This document shows, in pieces, positions 57,304 to 64,000 of a stretch of DNA of 64,000 bases (its first letter is position 1; each line of letters starts with the position of its first letter). The position numbers were made by a program, and so were the translations under genes. The DNA comes from Chryseobacterium sp. KLBC 52. Its GTDB lineage: Bacteria > Bacteroidota > Bacteroidia > Flavobacteriales > Weeksellaceae. The stretch spans positions 85,638 through 149,637 of the forward strand of contig NZ_QDFZ01000008.1 in the NCBI RefSeq assembly GCF_003347605.1. Reading direction: 5' to 3'. A model generated the notes under the pieces. It saw only the letters and a program-made list of their open reading frames with translations. It did not search any database and was not told the origin of the DNA.

Positions 57304-58746
57304 CTATTTCTGAGGAATATTCGCTAAAATATCTTTCAGGAAGCTCCAGAATTTCTGAGTGGAAGGGATGTTTGCCTTCTCGTCAGGAGAGTGCGCTCCT
57401 CTGATGGTTGGTCCAAAGCTTACCATTTCCATTTCAGGATAGTTGGCACCGATGATTCCACACTCAAGACCTGCGTGGCAAGCCACTACATGAGGTTTTT
57501 CGCTGAACTTTTCAGTATAAAGCTTCTCCATCAATTGTACAATTTCTGAACCTGGTTTTGGCTTCCATCCCGGATATGATCCGCTGAATTCAACATTCAT
57601 TCCAGCAAGCTCTGCTACCGATTTTAATTGTTCTGCCACTGAATATTTGGAAGAATCTACAGAAGATCTAGTAAGGTTTAAAATCTTAAGTTCTCCGCCT
57701 TTCAGTTCAACTCTTGCTACGTTGTTGGAAGCTTCTACAAGATCCGCCACATCAGGGCTCATTCTGTATACTCCATTGTGAAGAGCTTTTAAAGTATAGA
57801 TCACTTTTTTGGAATCTCCTTCTGAAATAGCTTTATCAGAAGACGTAGAGTTCTCAATATTGATCTGAAGTCCCGGTTCTACAGTGGCGAATTCTTCTAA
57901 GATATCTTTTTTAAGAACCGTTACATTTTCAATAAATTCCTGAGCATTTCTCACAGAAATAACAGCAGTTCCTTCTCTTGGGATGGCATTTCTCAACCCT
58001 CCGCTATCTATAGAGATCAGTTCAATATTCTGGTTTTCCAGTCCGGTGTAAAGAAGTCTTCCCAAAATAATATTGGCATTTCCGAACCCTTTATGGATAT
58101 CCATTCCGGAGTGTCCACCCTGAAGACCTTTTACTTCAAGTCTTACAATTTGTCCTTTTGAAGCTTCTGCAGCATAGGTTTGAGTGATTGTCACGTCTAC
58201 ACCTCCTGCACAGCCGATATCGATTTCATCATCCTCTTCAGTATCAAGATTCAATAGAATTTGCCCTGTCAGTTGTCCTGGTTTTAGTCCTAAAGCACCT
58301 GTCATTCCAGTCTCTTCATCAATCGTGAAAAGAGCTTCCAATGCAGGGTGTGGAATATCTGAACTCTCAAGGATAGACATGATGGTAGCTACTCCTAAAC
58401 CATTATCAGCTCCTAAAGTAGTTCCTTTTGCCTTTACCCAGTCACCGTCAATTTCCATTTTGATTCCTTCCGTTTCAAAATCGAAATTCACATCATTGTT
58501 TTTCTGGCAAACCATATCAAGGTGCGATTGAAGCACGATCGATTTACGGTTTTCCATTCCTGCCGTGGCTGGTTTTTTAATAATTACGTTTCCTACTTCA
58601 TCTACCGTAGTTTCCAGTCCTAAATCTTCACCAAATCCTTTGATGAAAGCAATTACTTTTTCCTCTTTTTTTGAAGGTCTTGGAACTGCATTTAATTTGG
58701 AGAAGTTTTTCCAGATAATCTGCGGTTCTATATTAGATAATTCCAT
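57304..58746 (-). CDS. pepD: Aminoacyl-histidine dipeptidase (M20C, PepD)
   Basis: A 480-residue zinc dipeptidase that cleaves Xaa-His dipeptides such as carnosine. The metal ligands are in VLQSHLDMVCQKN (His and Asp, about 77-89), TLGADNGLGVATIM (Asp about 116), FTIDEETGMTGALGL (catalytic Glu-Glu about 145-150) and DTEEDDEIDIGCAGG; the last His is in GPTIRGAHSPDEKANI. The dimerisation lid is about 185-380. A minus-strand TAAATTTG box at 58763-58770 is the likely -7 element, only 17 bp from the ATG. Confidence 0.95.
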   Translation of the reverse strand: MELSNIEPQIIWKNFSKLNAVPRPSKKEEKVIAFIKGFGEDLGLETTVDEVGNVIIKKPATAGMENRKSIVLQSHLDMVCQKNNDVNFDFETEGIKMEIDGDWVKAKGTTLGADNGLGVATIMSILESSDIPHPALEALFTIDEETGMTGALGLKPGQLTGQILLNLDTEEDDEIDIGCAGGVDVTITQTYAAEASKGQIVRLEVKGLQGGHSGMDIHKGFGNANIILGRLLYTGLENQNIELISIDSGGLRNAIPREGTAVISVRNAQEFIENVTVLKKDILEEFATVEPGLQINIENSTSSDKAISEGDSKKVIYTLKALHNGVYRMSPDVADLVEASNNVARVELKGGELKILNLTRSSVDSSKYSVAEQLKSVAELAGMNVEFSGSYPGWKPKPGSEIVQLMEKLYTEKFSEKPHVVACHAGLECGIIGANYPEMEMVSFGPTIRGAHSPDEKANIPSTQKFWSFLKDILANIPQK

Positions 58747-58777
58747 TGAATTTTATTTTTCTCAAATTTACGAAATA

Positions 58778-58811
58778 AAAAATGCTTCCGTGAGATACAG
58801 AAGCATTTTTG
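58778..58811. terminator. Terminator between the 58827 gene and pepD
   Basis: AAAAATGCTTC / GAAGCATTTTT, 11-bp stem with an 11-nt loop, 16 bp after the lipoprotein gene stop on the minus strand. Confidence 0.85.
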
Positions 58812-58826
58812 TGGGATTTCGCTTTA

Positions 58827-59315
58827 TTAACATCCACACTCTCCATAGATCGGAGTGGTAAATGTAGTTCCGTCCGGTTTCTCTATAGTCAGAGTGCCTT
58901 CAAACAGTAAAGCTTCTTCGCCTTTTATTTTTTTACCTTTTACAGAAATTTTGTAATCGTCATTTTCTATTTCCTTGGTAAGCAATTCATCTACTTCCAT
59001 ATCACTTGAGGAAATAAGATTCATAGCCAGCCTTTTGCCGTCCAGCATCATATAAGCTGTTTTTCCGGCGTCATCTGCATAAATGTATCTCTCATTTTCA
59101 AAATCAGTTTTGCTTGCTGCAAAATAGCAGGAGCACTCTTTGATTTCTTTTGGAAACGGAATGGTTCCTACCAGAATATTTCCTGAAGAATGATGTGCTG
59201 AAGCAGTATCTTTAGTAATATGTAAAGAATCAGCAGCAGAACCTGAAACTGTTTCTTTCTCCTTTTTACAGGCTACCAATAGAAATGCGGAAAATACAAT
59301 GATTACATATTTCAT
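58827..59315 (-). CDS. Small lipoprotein, 162 aa
   Basis: The N-terminus MKYVIIVFSAFLLVACKKEKE has a lipobox with Cys near residue 16. A Ser/Thr/Ala linker follows, then a beta domain with KECSCYFAASKTDFENERYIYAD, RLAMNLISSSDMEVDELLTKEIENDDY and GTLTIEKPDGTTFTTPIYGECGC. Cysteines in ECSCYF and ECGC could form two disulfides. It follows the LURP-one-like gene by 23 bp on the same strand, forming a two-gene unit. I do not recognise a named family. Confidence 0.75.
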   Translation of the reverse strand: MKYVIIVFSAFLLVACKKEKETVSGSAADSLHITKDTASAHHSSGNILVGTIPFPKEIKECSCYFAASKTDFENERYIYADDAGKTAYMMLDGKRLAMNLISSSDMEVDELLTKEIENDDYKISVKGKKIKGEEALLFEGTLTIEKPDGTTFTTPIYGECGC

Positions 59316-59338
59316 GTCTTTGTGGTTTTATTATTTGT

Positions 59339-59944
59339 TTATCCTCTTGCTCTTTCAAGAAGTGTCATCATTAATAAAGAAAGGATTACCAAACTTTCTT
59401 CTTCGTCATCAATATCGATCAGTCTGTCCAGCTGGAATCTTCTTCCGAAGAATGAAGGCATTTTTTTCAGTTTAAAATAAGCCTTTCCATCAATTCCTGT
59501 TACGGTGTAAGATGGATTAAGGAAATACCCTGTAAACATTCCTATGATGGGAAGTTCTCCTACAAAGCTGTCCCAGAATCTTACCCATGCACTGTCTTCC
59601 TGAATTTTAAACTTCGGCTGATCGTGTGAATCCAGAATATCATAACTTGCTTTCCAGATAGAACGCATTCCTTTTCTTGCCAGCCTGCCGAAATTTTTGT
59701 TGTCAATAAGATCATTCAAAGAATAAGAAGCATTGAAATCAATCCATTGATTTGCCCTGATTCTGAAAAGCTCTTTAGACTTGCTTTCATCATTAAAAAC
59801 GATAACATCCTCTTTCAACTTGAACATTTTCTGACGAACATAGGCTACATAATTTCCATTTTTGTCAGTAATATTAAAGTCACTTGCTAAAGTAGTGATT
59901 TTGAATTTGAAATCCAGAGGATAATTAAGATTGTTAAGTACCAT
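59339..59944 (-). CDS. LURP-one-related/scramblase-like protein
   Basis: A 201-residue protein with the tubby-like beta-barrel signature of the LURP-one family. FKITTLASDFNITDKNGNYVAYVRQKMFKLKEDVIVFNDE forms the first strands and ELFRIRANQ the next. A central hydrophobic helix region (SFVGELPIIGMFTGYFLNPSYTVT) is the part that in the scramblase branch sits in the core, and it ends VILSLLMMTLLERARG. There is no signal peptide, so it is cytoplasmic. The molecular role in bacteria is unknown. A minus-strand TATATTTG box lies at 59980-59987. Confidence 0.8.
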   Translation of the reverse strand: MVLNNLNYPLDFKFKITTLASDFNITDKNGNYVAYVRQKMFKLKEDVIVFNDESKSKELFRIRANQWIDFNASYSLNDLIDNKNFGRLARKGMRSIWKASYDILDSHDQPKFKIQEDSAWVRFWDSFVGELPIIGMFTGYFLNPSYTVTGIDGKAYFKLKKMPSFFGRRFQLDRLIDIDDEEESLVILSLLMMTLLERARG

Positions 59945-60457
59945 GTCAGTTTATTTTTTTCATATTTAATTTAAGTCCGCAAATATAAAGGTTTTTTAGT
60001 CTTCGCAGATACACGGGAAATATAAAATATCATAATGGGACATTATATTGAAAATACTTTGTTTAAAATAAACGCTATGGTCGCAAGGTTGATATTTACT
60101 TTTATTTATCTCGATCGCAAAGGCACTTTGTTCAGCCAGGGTATTCGGTTTGTCTATTGCTGAGTGGAAAGCTTTTGTGATCCTTTTTAGGCATTAGATA
60201 TCTTAGTGGACCTCGCTTGAGAATCTATTTAACACAGCATTTGCAGGGTTTGCTCGCAAAGACATTTTGTTCAGCCAGGATATCAGCTTTATCTATTGCT
60301 GAGTGAAACGCCCTTGCGATCGTTTTAAGAATTATAAAAATCCTTAGCGAACATTGCGTTAAAATTTATTTATGTTGTATGAAAATTCACAAGCAAAGCG
60401 AATTGACGATTCACTATTCACTATCAATTATCAACTTTAATCCTTATTTTTGTACCT
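59945..60457. other. Intergenic gap with repeat copies
   Basis: A 513-bp gap containing the TATATTTG box (59980-59987), two tandem repeat-family copies (60070-60365) and one copy of the second repeat family (60375-60435) just before recR. No gene is supported. Confidence 0.65.
60070..60365. repeat. Two tandem copies of the interspersed repeat
   Basis: The left unit begins AAACGCTATGGTCGCAAGG at 60070. The right unit, starting near 60236, lacks the exact AAACGCTATGG word but keeps TGCTCGCAAAGACATTTTG, GTTCAGCCAGGATATCAGC and GCTGAGTGAAACGCCCTTGCG. Both end in TTAG(C/T)G sequences, and the right unit ends AGCGAACATTGCGTTA. They are less alike than units 1 and 2 at 43291. Confidence 0.8.
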
Positions 60458-61069
60458 ATGGATTACCCTAGTAAAGTATTGGCAAAAGCAGTAGATGAGA
60501 TTTCGGGATTGCCTGGGATTGGACGAAAAACGGCTTTGAGGTTAGCACTCCATTTGTTGAAGCAGCCCAATTCAAGAGCTGTAAGTCTTGGAAACTCCCT
60601 GATTAACCTTGTCAATGAAATAAAATACTGTAAAGAATGTCACAATTTTTCAGATTTTGACATTTGTGAAATATGCAGCAATGAAAAGAGAAATGGTGAA
60701 CTGATCTGTATCGTTGAAGATGTGCGTGACGTAATTGCGATTGAAAATACAGGAAAGTATACAGGAAAATATCTGATTCTCGGTGGGAAAATTTCTCCCA
60801 TGGAAGGAGTAGGGCCAGGCCAGCTGAATATTCCAAGTATTGAAAAGAAACTGAATGACGGGAAGGTAAAGGAATTTATTTTCGCACTGAGTGCCACCAT
60901 GGAAGGGGACACCACAGCTTATTATATTTACAAGAAATTTAAAAACTTCAATGTGAATTTTTCAAGTATTGCAAGAGGAATTTCTGTTGGTGACGAATTG
61001 GAATATGCGGATGAAATTTCTTTAGGAAGATCTATTATCAACAGGTTGCCGTACAACGAAAAGGATTAA
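60458..61069 (+). CDS. recR: Recombination mediator RecR
   Basis: A 203-residue protein of the RecFOR pathway that helps load RecA at gaps. The N-terminal helix-hairpin-helix is ISGLPGIGRKTALRLALHLL (about 14-33). The zinc finger YCKECHNFSDFDICEICSNEKR (about 51-72) has four cysteines. The Toprim core starts ICIVEDVRDVIAIENTGKYTGKYLILGGKISPMEGVGPGQL, and the end FSSIARGISVGDELEYADEISLGRSIINR is as in the family. The stop and the start of the next gene are 1 bp apart. Confidence 0.97.
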   Translation: MDYPSKVLAKAVDEISGLPGIGRKTALRLALHLLKQPNSRAVSLGNSLINLVNEIKYCKECHNFSDFDICEICSNEKRNGELICIVEDVRDVIAIENTGKYTGKYLILGGKISPMEGVGPGQLNIPSIEKKLNDGKVKEFIFALSATMEGDTTAYYIYKKFKNFNVNFSSIARGISVGDELEYADEISLGRSIINRLPYNEKD

Positions 61070-61070
61070 T

Positions 61071-61904
61071 ATGAAGCTGTCCGTTATTATTGTTAATTAT
61101 AATGTTACCCAATTACTCAGAAGCTGTCTCCTGTCACTCCAGAAATACATTCAGGAAATAGAGTATGAAGTGATTGTTATTGATAATGCTTCTACAGACA
61201 GTTCATGGGGAGATCTTATTCCGGAATTTTCCGATGTACATTTTATTTCATCTGCAACAAATGGTGGTTTTGCAAAAGCAAATAACCAGGCTGTTCAGCA
61301 GGCAAAAGGAGAATATGTATTGCTTTTGAATCCCGATACGGAATTTGAAGGGTTTTATATGAAAGAATTGCTGGATTTTGCAGATGCTCAGCCTTCATTC
61401 GGATGCCTGGGAGTGAGAATGCATGATGCAGAAGGGAATTTCCTTCCTGAAAGCAAACGTTCGGTTCCGGATATGTTCAACTCGTTTGAAAAGCTGTTTA
61501 CCAACTTTAAAAATAATAACTCCAAATCTTATTACAGAAACGATATAGAAGAAAATGCCATTGCAGAGGTGGATGTGATCACCGGAGCATTTTTATTGGC
61601 TAAAAAAAAGGTCTATGAAAAAATTGGTGGATTGGATGAAGCTTATTTTATGTATGGAGAAGATATTGATCTCTGTTATACTTTTTTAAGAAACGGATAT
61701 AAGAATTTCTATTATGGGAAAGTTTCTATCCTTCACCATAAAGGAGAAAGTACCATCAAGGATGAAGTCTATCTCAACAGGTTTTATGGAGCGATGCAGA
61801 TCTTTATTGATAAGTATTATAAAGAATCAAAACCTGTACAGTATTCTTTTTTAAAGGCAGGATTAAAACTTCGGCATCAGATAGAAAAGATCAAGTTAAA
61901 ATAA
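61071..61904 (+). CDS. Family 2 glycosyltransferase
   Basis: A 277-residue inverting GT-A enzyme. LSVIIVNYNVTQLLRSCLLSLQKY at the N-terminus and VIVIDNASTDSSWGDL hold the nucleotide-sugar-binding Asp. GGFAKANNQAVQQAKGEYVLLLNPDTEFE has the DxD-like site (Asn-Pro-Asp), and GAFLLAKKKVYEKIGGLDEAYFMYGEDIDLCYTF carries the acceptor-side ED. It resembles WcaA/rhamnosyltransferase proteins of cell-surface polysaccharide assembly. It is co-transcribed with recR, an unrelated partner, starting 1 bp after its stop. Confidence 0.92.
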   Translation: MKLSVIIVNYNVTQLLRSCLLSLQKYIQEIEYEVIVIDNASTDSSWGDLIPEFSDVHFISSATNGGFAKANNQAVQQAKGEYVLLLNPDTEFEGFYMKELLDFADAQPSFGCLGVRMHDAEGNFLPESKRSVPDMFNSFEKLFTNFKNNNSKSYYRNDIEENAIAEVDVITGAFLLAKKKVYEKIGGLDEAYFMYGEDIDLCYTFLRNGYKNFYYGKVSILHHKGESTIKDEVYLNRFYGAMQIFIDKYYKESKPVQYSFLKAGLKLRHQIEKIKLK

Positions 61905-61932
61905 AAAAGCAACTCAATTTGAGTTGCTTTTG
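61904..61932. terminator. Terminator between GT2 and secG
   Basis: AAAGCAACTCAA / TTGAGTTGCTTT stem with practically no loop, T-run on the plus strand; it also lies 24 bp past the secG stop on the minus strand. Confidence 0.88.
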
Positions 61933-61955
61933 TTGTATGTAAGATAATATTCTTC

Positions 61956-62306
61956 TTATTTTGCCGGAGCTGCAGGAGTCTGTGCCGGAGTAGTTGTAGA
62001 AGAAGCAGGAGCTGACTGTTTAGCCGGAGCTTCTTTCTTAGCAGGTTGTTGTGCAGGAAGTGCCTGAGACGGTTTACCTGTAATAACAACACTTAAAAGG
62101 ATAAGAACGATGATAGTTCCGCCTAGAGTCCATGTTGCTTTTTCCATGAAATCATTGGTTCTCTGTACTCCGAACTGTGCAGATGATGCACCCCCGAATG
62201 TACTGGAAAGGCCTCCTCCTTTTGGGTTTTGTGCCATAACGATAATTACCAATAAGACACTGGCAATCATAACAAGAACCATCAATAGTGTAAATATAGT
62301 ATCCAT
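61956..62306 (-). CDS. secG: Protein translocase subunit SecG
   Basis: A 116-residue subunit of the SecYEG channel. The first helix is TIFTLLMVLVMIASVLLVIIVMAQ. The conserved cytoplasmic loop is NPKGGGLSSTFGGASSAQFGVQRT, and the second helix follows (about 58-78: TLGGTIIVLILLSVVI). The C-terminal 35 residues are a low-complexity tail of Ala, Pro, Gln, Ser, Thr and Lys, absent from E. coli SecG. An exact promoter lies 26 bp upstream of the ATG. Confidence 0.95.
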   Translation of the reverse strand: MDTIFTLLMVLVMIASVLLVIIVMAQNPKGGGLSSTFGGASSAQFGVQRTNDFMEKATWTLGGTIIVLILLSVVITGKPSQALPAQQPAKKEAPAKQSAPASSTTTPAQTPAAPAK

Positions 62307-62331
62307 TAATTCTTATATCTTTTTGAATGGG

Positions 62332-62361
62332 CAAATTTAATCTTTTTTTACTGAATTACAA
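62332..62361 (-). promoter_or_regulatory. secG promoter
   Basis: Minus strand TTG (62361-62359) and TAAATTTG (62339-62332), spaced 19 bp, an exact match to the Bacteroidota consensus. Confidence 0.75.
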
Positions 62362-62392
62362 AAAAAGATGTCGCCAAATGTTGATAAAAATA

Positions 62393-62420
62393 AAAACGGC
62401 AACATTTGTTGCCGTTTTTT
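62393..62420 (-). terminator. Terminator of the M16 peptidase gene
   Basis: AAAACGGCAACA / TGTTGCCGTTTT stem with a tiny loop, T-run (TTTTTA) on the minus strand, 20 bp past the stop at 62440. Confidence 0.85.
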
Positions 62421-62439
62421 GTATAAAAATAGGATGTTC

Positions 62440-64000
62440 TTATTTAAAATCGGCATCTGTAGCCTTATTGATCTCATAAGACTTTACCGTCATCGTCATG
62501 TCCATTCCCATCTGGCTTACAGAGATGGTATAAGGCATTTTTACGCCGTTTACATCTTTGTAATTCGAGAATGTCGTCGGAATGGTCATTTCCTGACCTT
62601 TAGCTTTTACTTTTTTAGTTTCTCCGGTTTTTAATCCCGTTGCCACACTGTAGTAATAGGTTGTATTTCCTCCTTTAATAGCATAAGAATCTTCACCTCC
62701 GATTTTCTCAATTCCTCCTAATTTATAGTCGGGAGATTTTGCAAATCCCAATTCTTCGAAAATCTCAGTATTTTTTTGTTTTTCGGCAATTTCCTCCGGT
62801 GTGATGTCAACCTTTTGTCCCATTTGCATAGAATAACCGGTTTTTCCATCAAAAACCTGCTTCTGAACAACCTGTCCCATTGCTGTTACAGTGGTAAGCT
62901 CCTTTCCCTCTTGTGCTTTAATAATTTTAAAATCGATATTTTGTCCTTGCATAGACATTGAGGCGTTGGTTGTATAAGAAGTGATTTTCGCCAGATTAGC
63001 TTTTCCTCCGATAGCATTGATGTACTTGTCAACAACAGATGCAACGGTTACATTGGCATCCACTTTTTGTACAGTTGGTTTTGCAACAGGGTTGGCTTCT
63101 TTATCGAAATATTTTACAGGATAACCCAGTTTTTCCAATCCTTCAGAAATATCAGAAGCTTTACCAGCGATGAATATTCTGCTTTGGTTGGGTAAGATGG
63201 TAGCTTTTACTGCATTGGAAACATCTGCTGCAGTTACCTTATCAATAGATTTTAAGTAATTGGTATAGAAATCAGCTGGTAAATCCTGAACCTTCAGGTT
63301 TAAAGCAAATCTTGCGATATTGGCAGGTTGTTCCAGGGCCAGAATGAAAGCTCCTTTCAATTTAGCTTTAGCATTTTCCAACTCTTCTGGTTTTATGGTA
63401 GAGATCGCGTTAAGTTCATTCATGAATTCTTTAACAGCTTTGTCTGTAACCTCATTTCTTACGCTTGCACTTGCAGAGAATTGTGGAGAATACTTGCTGG
63501 CCACCATTTCTGAGTAAGCCCCATAAGTAAATCCGTTTTTCTCACGAAGGTTCATGAAAAGTCTGGCTTCACCGCCACCACCAAGGATGTAATTGGCGAT
63601 TGTAGCAGGGAAGTAGTTGGCATCTTTCATTTTCAGGGTGTTCAGGTTGTTTAAAGAAACAACAGACTGTACTGCAGAAGGAACATCTACTATGTTGATC
63701 TCCGTTTTGGCAACATTAGAAGCAGGTTCTAATGGTGTAATAGGAGTGTTCGCTTTTTTCCAGCCACTGAAAGCTTTTTCGATCAAAGGCTTTACCTGGT
63801 CAAACTTTACGTCTCCTACAATTACTAAGTAAGCATTGTCCGGAGCGTAGTATTTTTTATAAACATTTTGTACATCAGCAAGCTGAATTTTGTTGATAGA
63901 CTCAACGGTTTCAAACTCACCTCTTGACGTATTCTTCCCATACATCAAAGCGTTGGATACTCTTTCAGCAATTGAAGAAGCATTTTTTTCATCAGCTTTT
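62440..64000 (-). CDS. M16-family peptidase, C-terminal part (partial)
   Basis: The gene runs off the right edge: the frame stays open to 64000, upstream of the first internal ATG at 63948, so the 5' part is missing. The visible 520 residues start KADEKNASSIAERVSNALMYG. The first M16 domain's end has YAPDNAYLVIVGDV, and the second domain has GGGGEARLFMNLREKNGFTYGAYSEM, the R/Y pair typical of the non-catalytic M16 half. After about residue 320 comes an extra beta-rich domain (TSYTTNASMSMQGQNIDFKII, YYYSVATGLKTGETKKV) similar to outer-membrane LolA-like lipoprotein-carrier folds. The HxxEH zinc site is expected outside the window. Confidence 0.88.
   Translation of the reverse strand, partial: KADEKNASSIAERVSNALMYGKNTSRGEFETVESINKIQLADVQNVYKKYYAPDNAYLVIVGDVKFDQVKPLIEKAFSGWKKANTPITPLEPASNVAKTEINIVDVPSAVQSVVSLNNLNTLKMKDANYFPATIANYILGGGGEARLFMNLREKNGFTYGAYSEMVASKYSPQFSASASVRNEVTDKAVKEFMNELNAISTIKPEELENAKAKLKGAFILALEQPANIARFALNLKVQDLPADFYTNYLKSIDKVTAADVSNAVKATILPNQSRIFIAGKASDISEGLEKLGYPVKYFDKEANPVAKPTVQKVDANVTVASVVDKYINAIGGKANLAKITSYTTNASMSMQGQNIDFKIIKAQEGKELTTVTAMGQVVQKQVFDGKTGYSMQMGQKVDITPEEIAEKQKNTEIFEELGFAKSPDYKLGGIEKIGGEDSYAIKGGNTTYYYSVATGLKTGETKKVKAKGQEMTIPTTFSNYKDVNGVKMPYTISVSQMGMDMTMTVKSYEINKATDADFK

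Overview
The window is a chromosomal segment of a low-GC member of the Bacteroidota, most likely class Flavobacteriia and close to Chryseobacterium/Elizabethkingia. Many starts are preceded by a TAnnTTTG -7 box (several with a TTG 19-21 bp further up), which is the Bacteroidota promoter form. A secreted metalloprotease ends in a type IX secretion sorting domain. Protein families typical of the group are present: a SusC-like carboxypeptidase-regulatory TonB receptor, GLPGLI, a PNGase F-like domain, DUF2490, and a grasp-with-spasm RiPP system. Genus assignment is inference from recall of protein families, not from a database search.

Layout. 1-6.5 kb: a hypothetical gene, a DUF2490 protein, a TonB-dependent siderophore-type receptor, two secreted or small hypotheticals and tRNA-Ser(GGA). 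6.5-16.4 kb: housekeeping genes (cytoplasmic asparaginase, TrmH-family methyltransferase, the tsaD-hypothetical-rsmE operon, a 1596-residue TamB homologue diverging from tsaD by 4 bp, an Lrp/AsnC regulator and a small membrane protein).

16.4-26.1 kb is the accessory region of greatest interest. It holds two paralogous ribosomally synthesised peptide cassettes of the grasp-with-spasm type, both on the minus strand. Cassette 1 runs precursor (19812-19612), lipoprotein, ATP-grasp ligase, a 60-residue conserved small protein and a SPASM-domain protein. Cassette 2 runs precursor (23641-23432), lipoprotein, ATP-grasp ligase and the 60-residue protein, but has no SPASM gene. Genes within each cassette overlap by 4 nt. 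Both precursors carry a double-glycine leader. Both have a terminator-like hairpin just after the precursor gene and share a 12-bp box and a second conserved block upstream. A multi-spanning membrane protein with a LuxR-type DNA-binding domain lies between the cassettes, next to a truncated acetyltransferase fragment. A TPR/helix-turn-helix regulator flanks cassette 2.

26.1-31.6 kb: small membrane or DUF proteins with two decayed gene remnants, a split transketolase and a secreted hypothetical. 31.9-43.1 kb: a secreted reprolysin-type protease, a sodium:solute symporter, an eight-gene minus-strand stress/redox group (two pirins, two small GNATs, FMN reductase, TMEM175-like channel, YjdI-type Fe-S protein, OsmC), a DHA2-type MFS exporter and a secreted protein. 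43.1-52.9 kb: a tandem intergenic repeat array, asnB, a GLPGLI/PNGase F-like secreted protein, an RsmB-type methyltransferase, PhnA/YjdM, an orphan ABC ATPase, a YceI lipoprotein and pheS. 53-64 kb: a DUF3108 protein, a ferredoxin reductase/ferredoxin pair, a LOG protein, aminoacyl-histidine dipeptidase, a lipoprotein, a LURP-one-like protein, recR with a glycosyltransferase, secG and an M16 peptidase cut by the window edge.

Two interspersed intergenic repeat families recur (near 61-212, 43291-43790 and 60070-60365; and near 215-260, 43820, 49010-49170 and 60375-60435). A separate 133-bp inverted-repeat element lies at 53154-53286.
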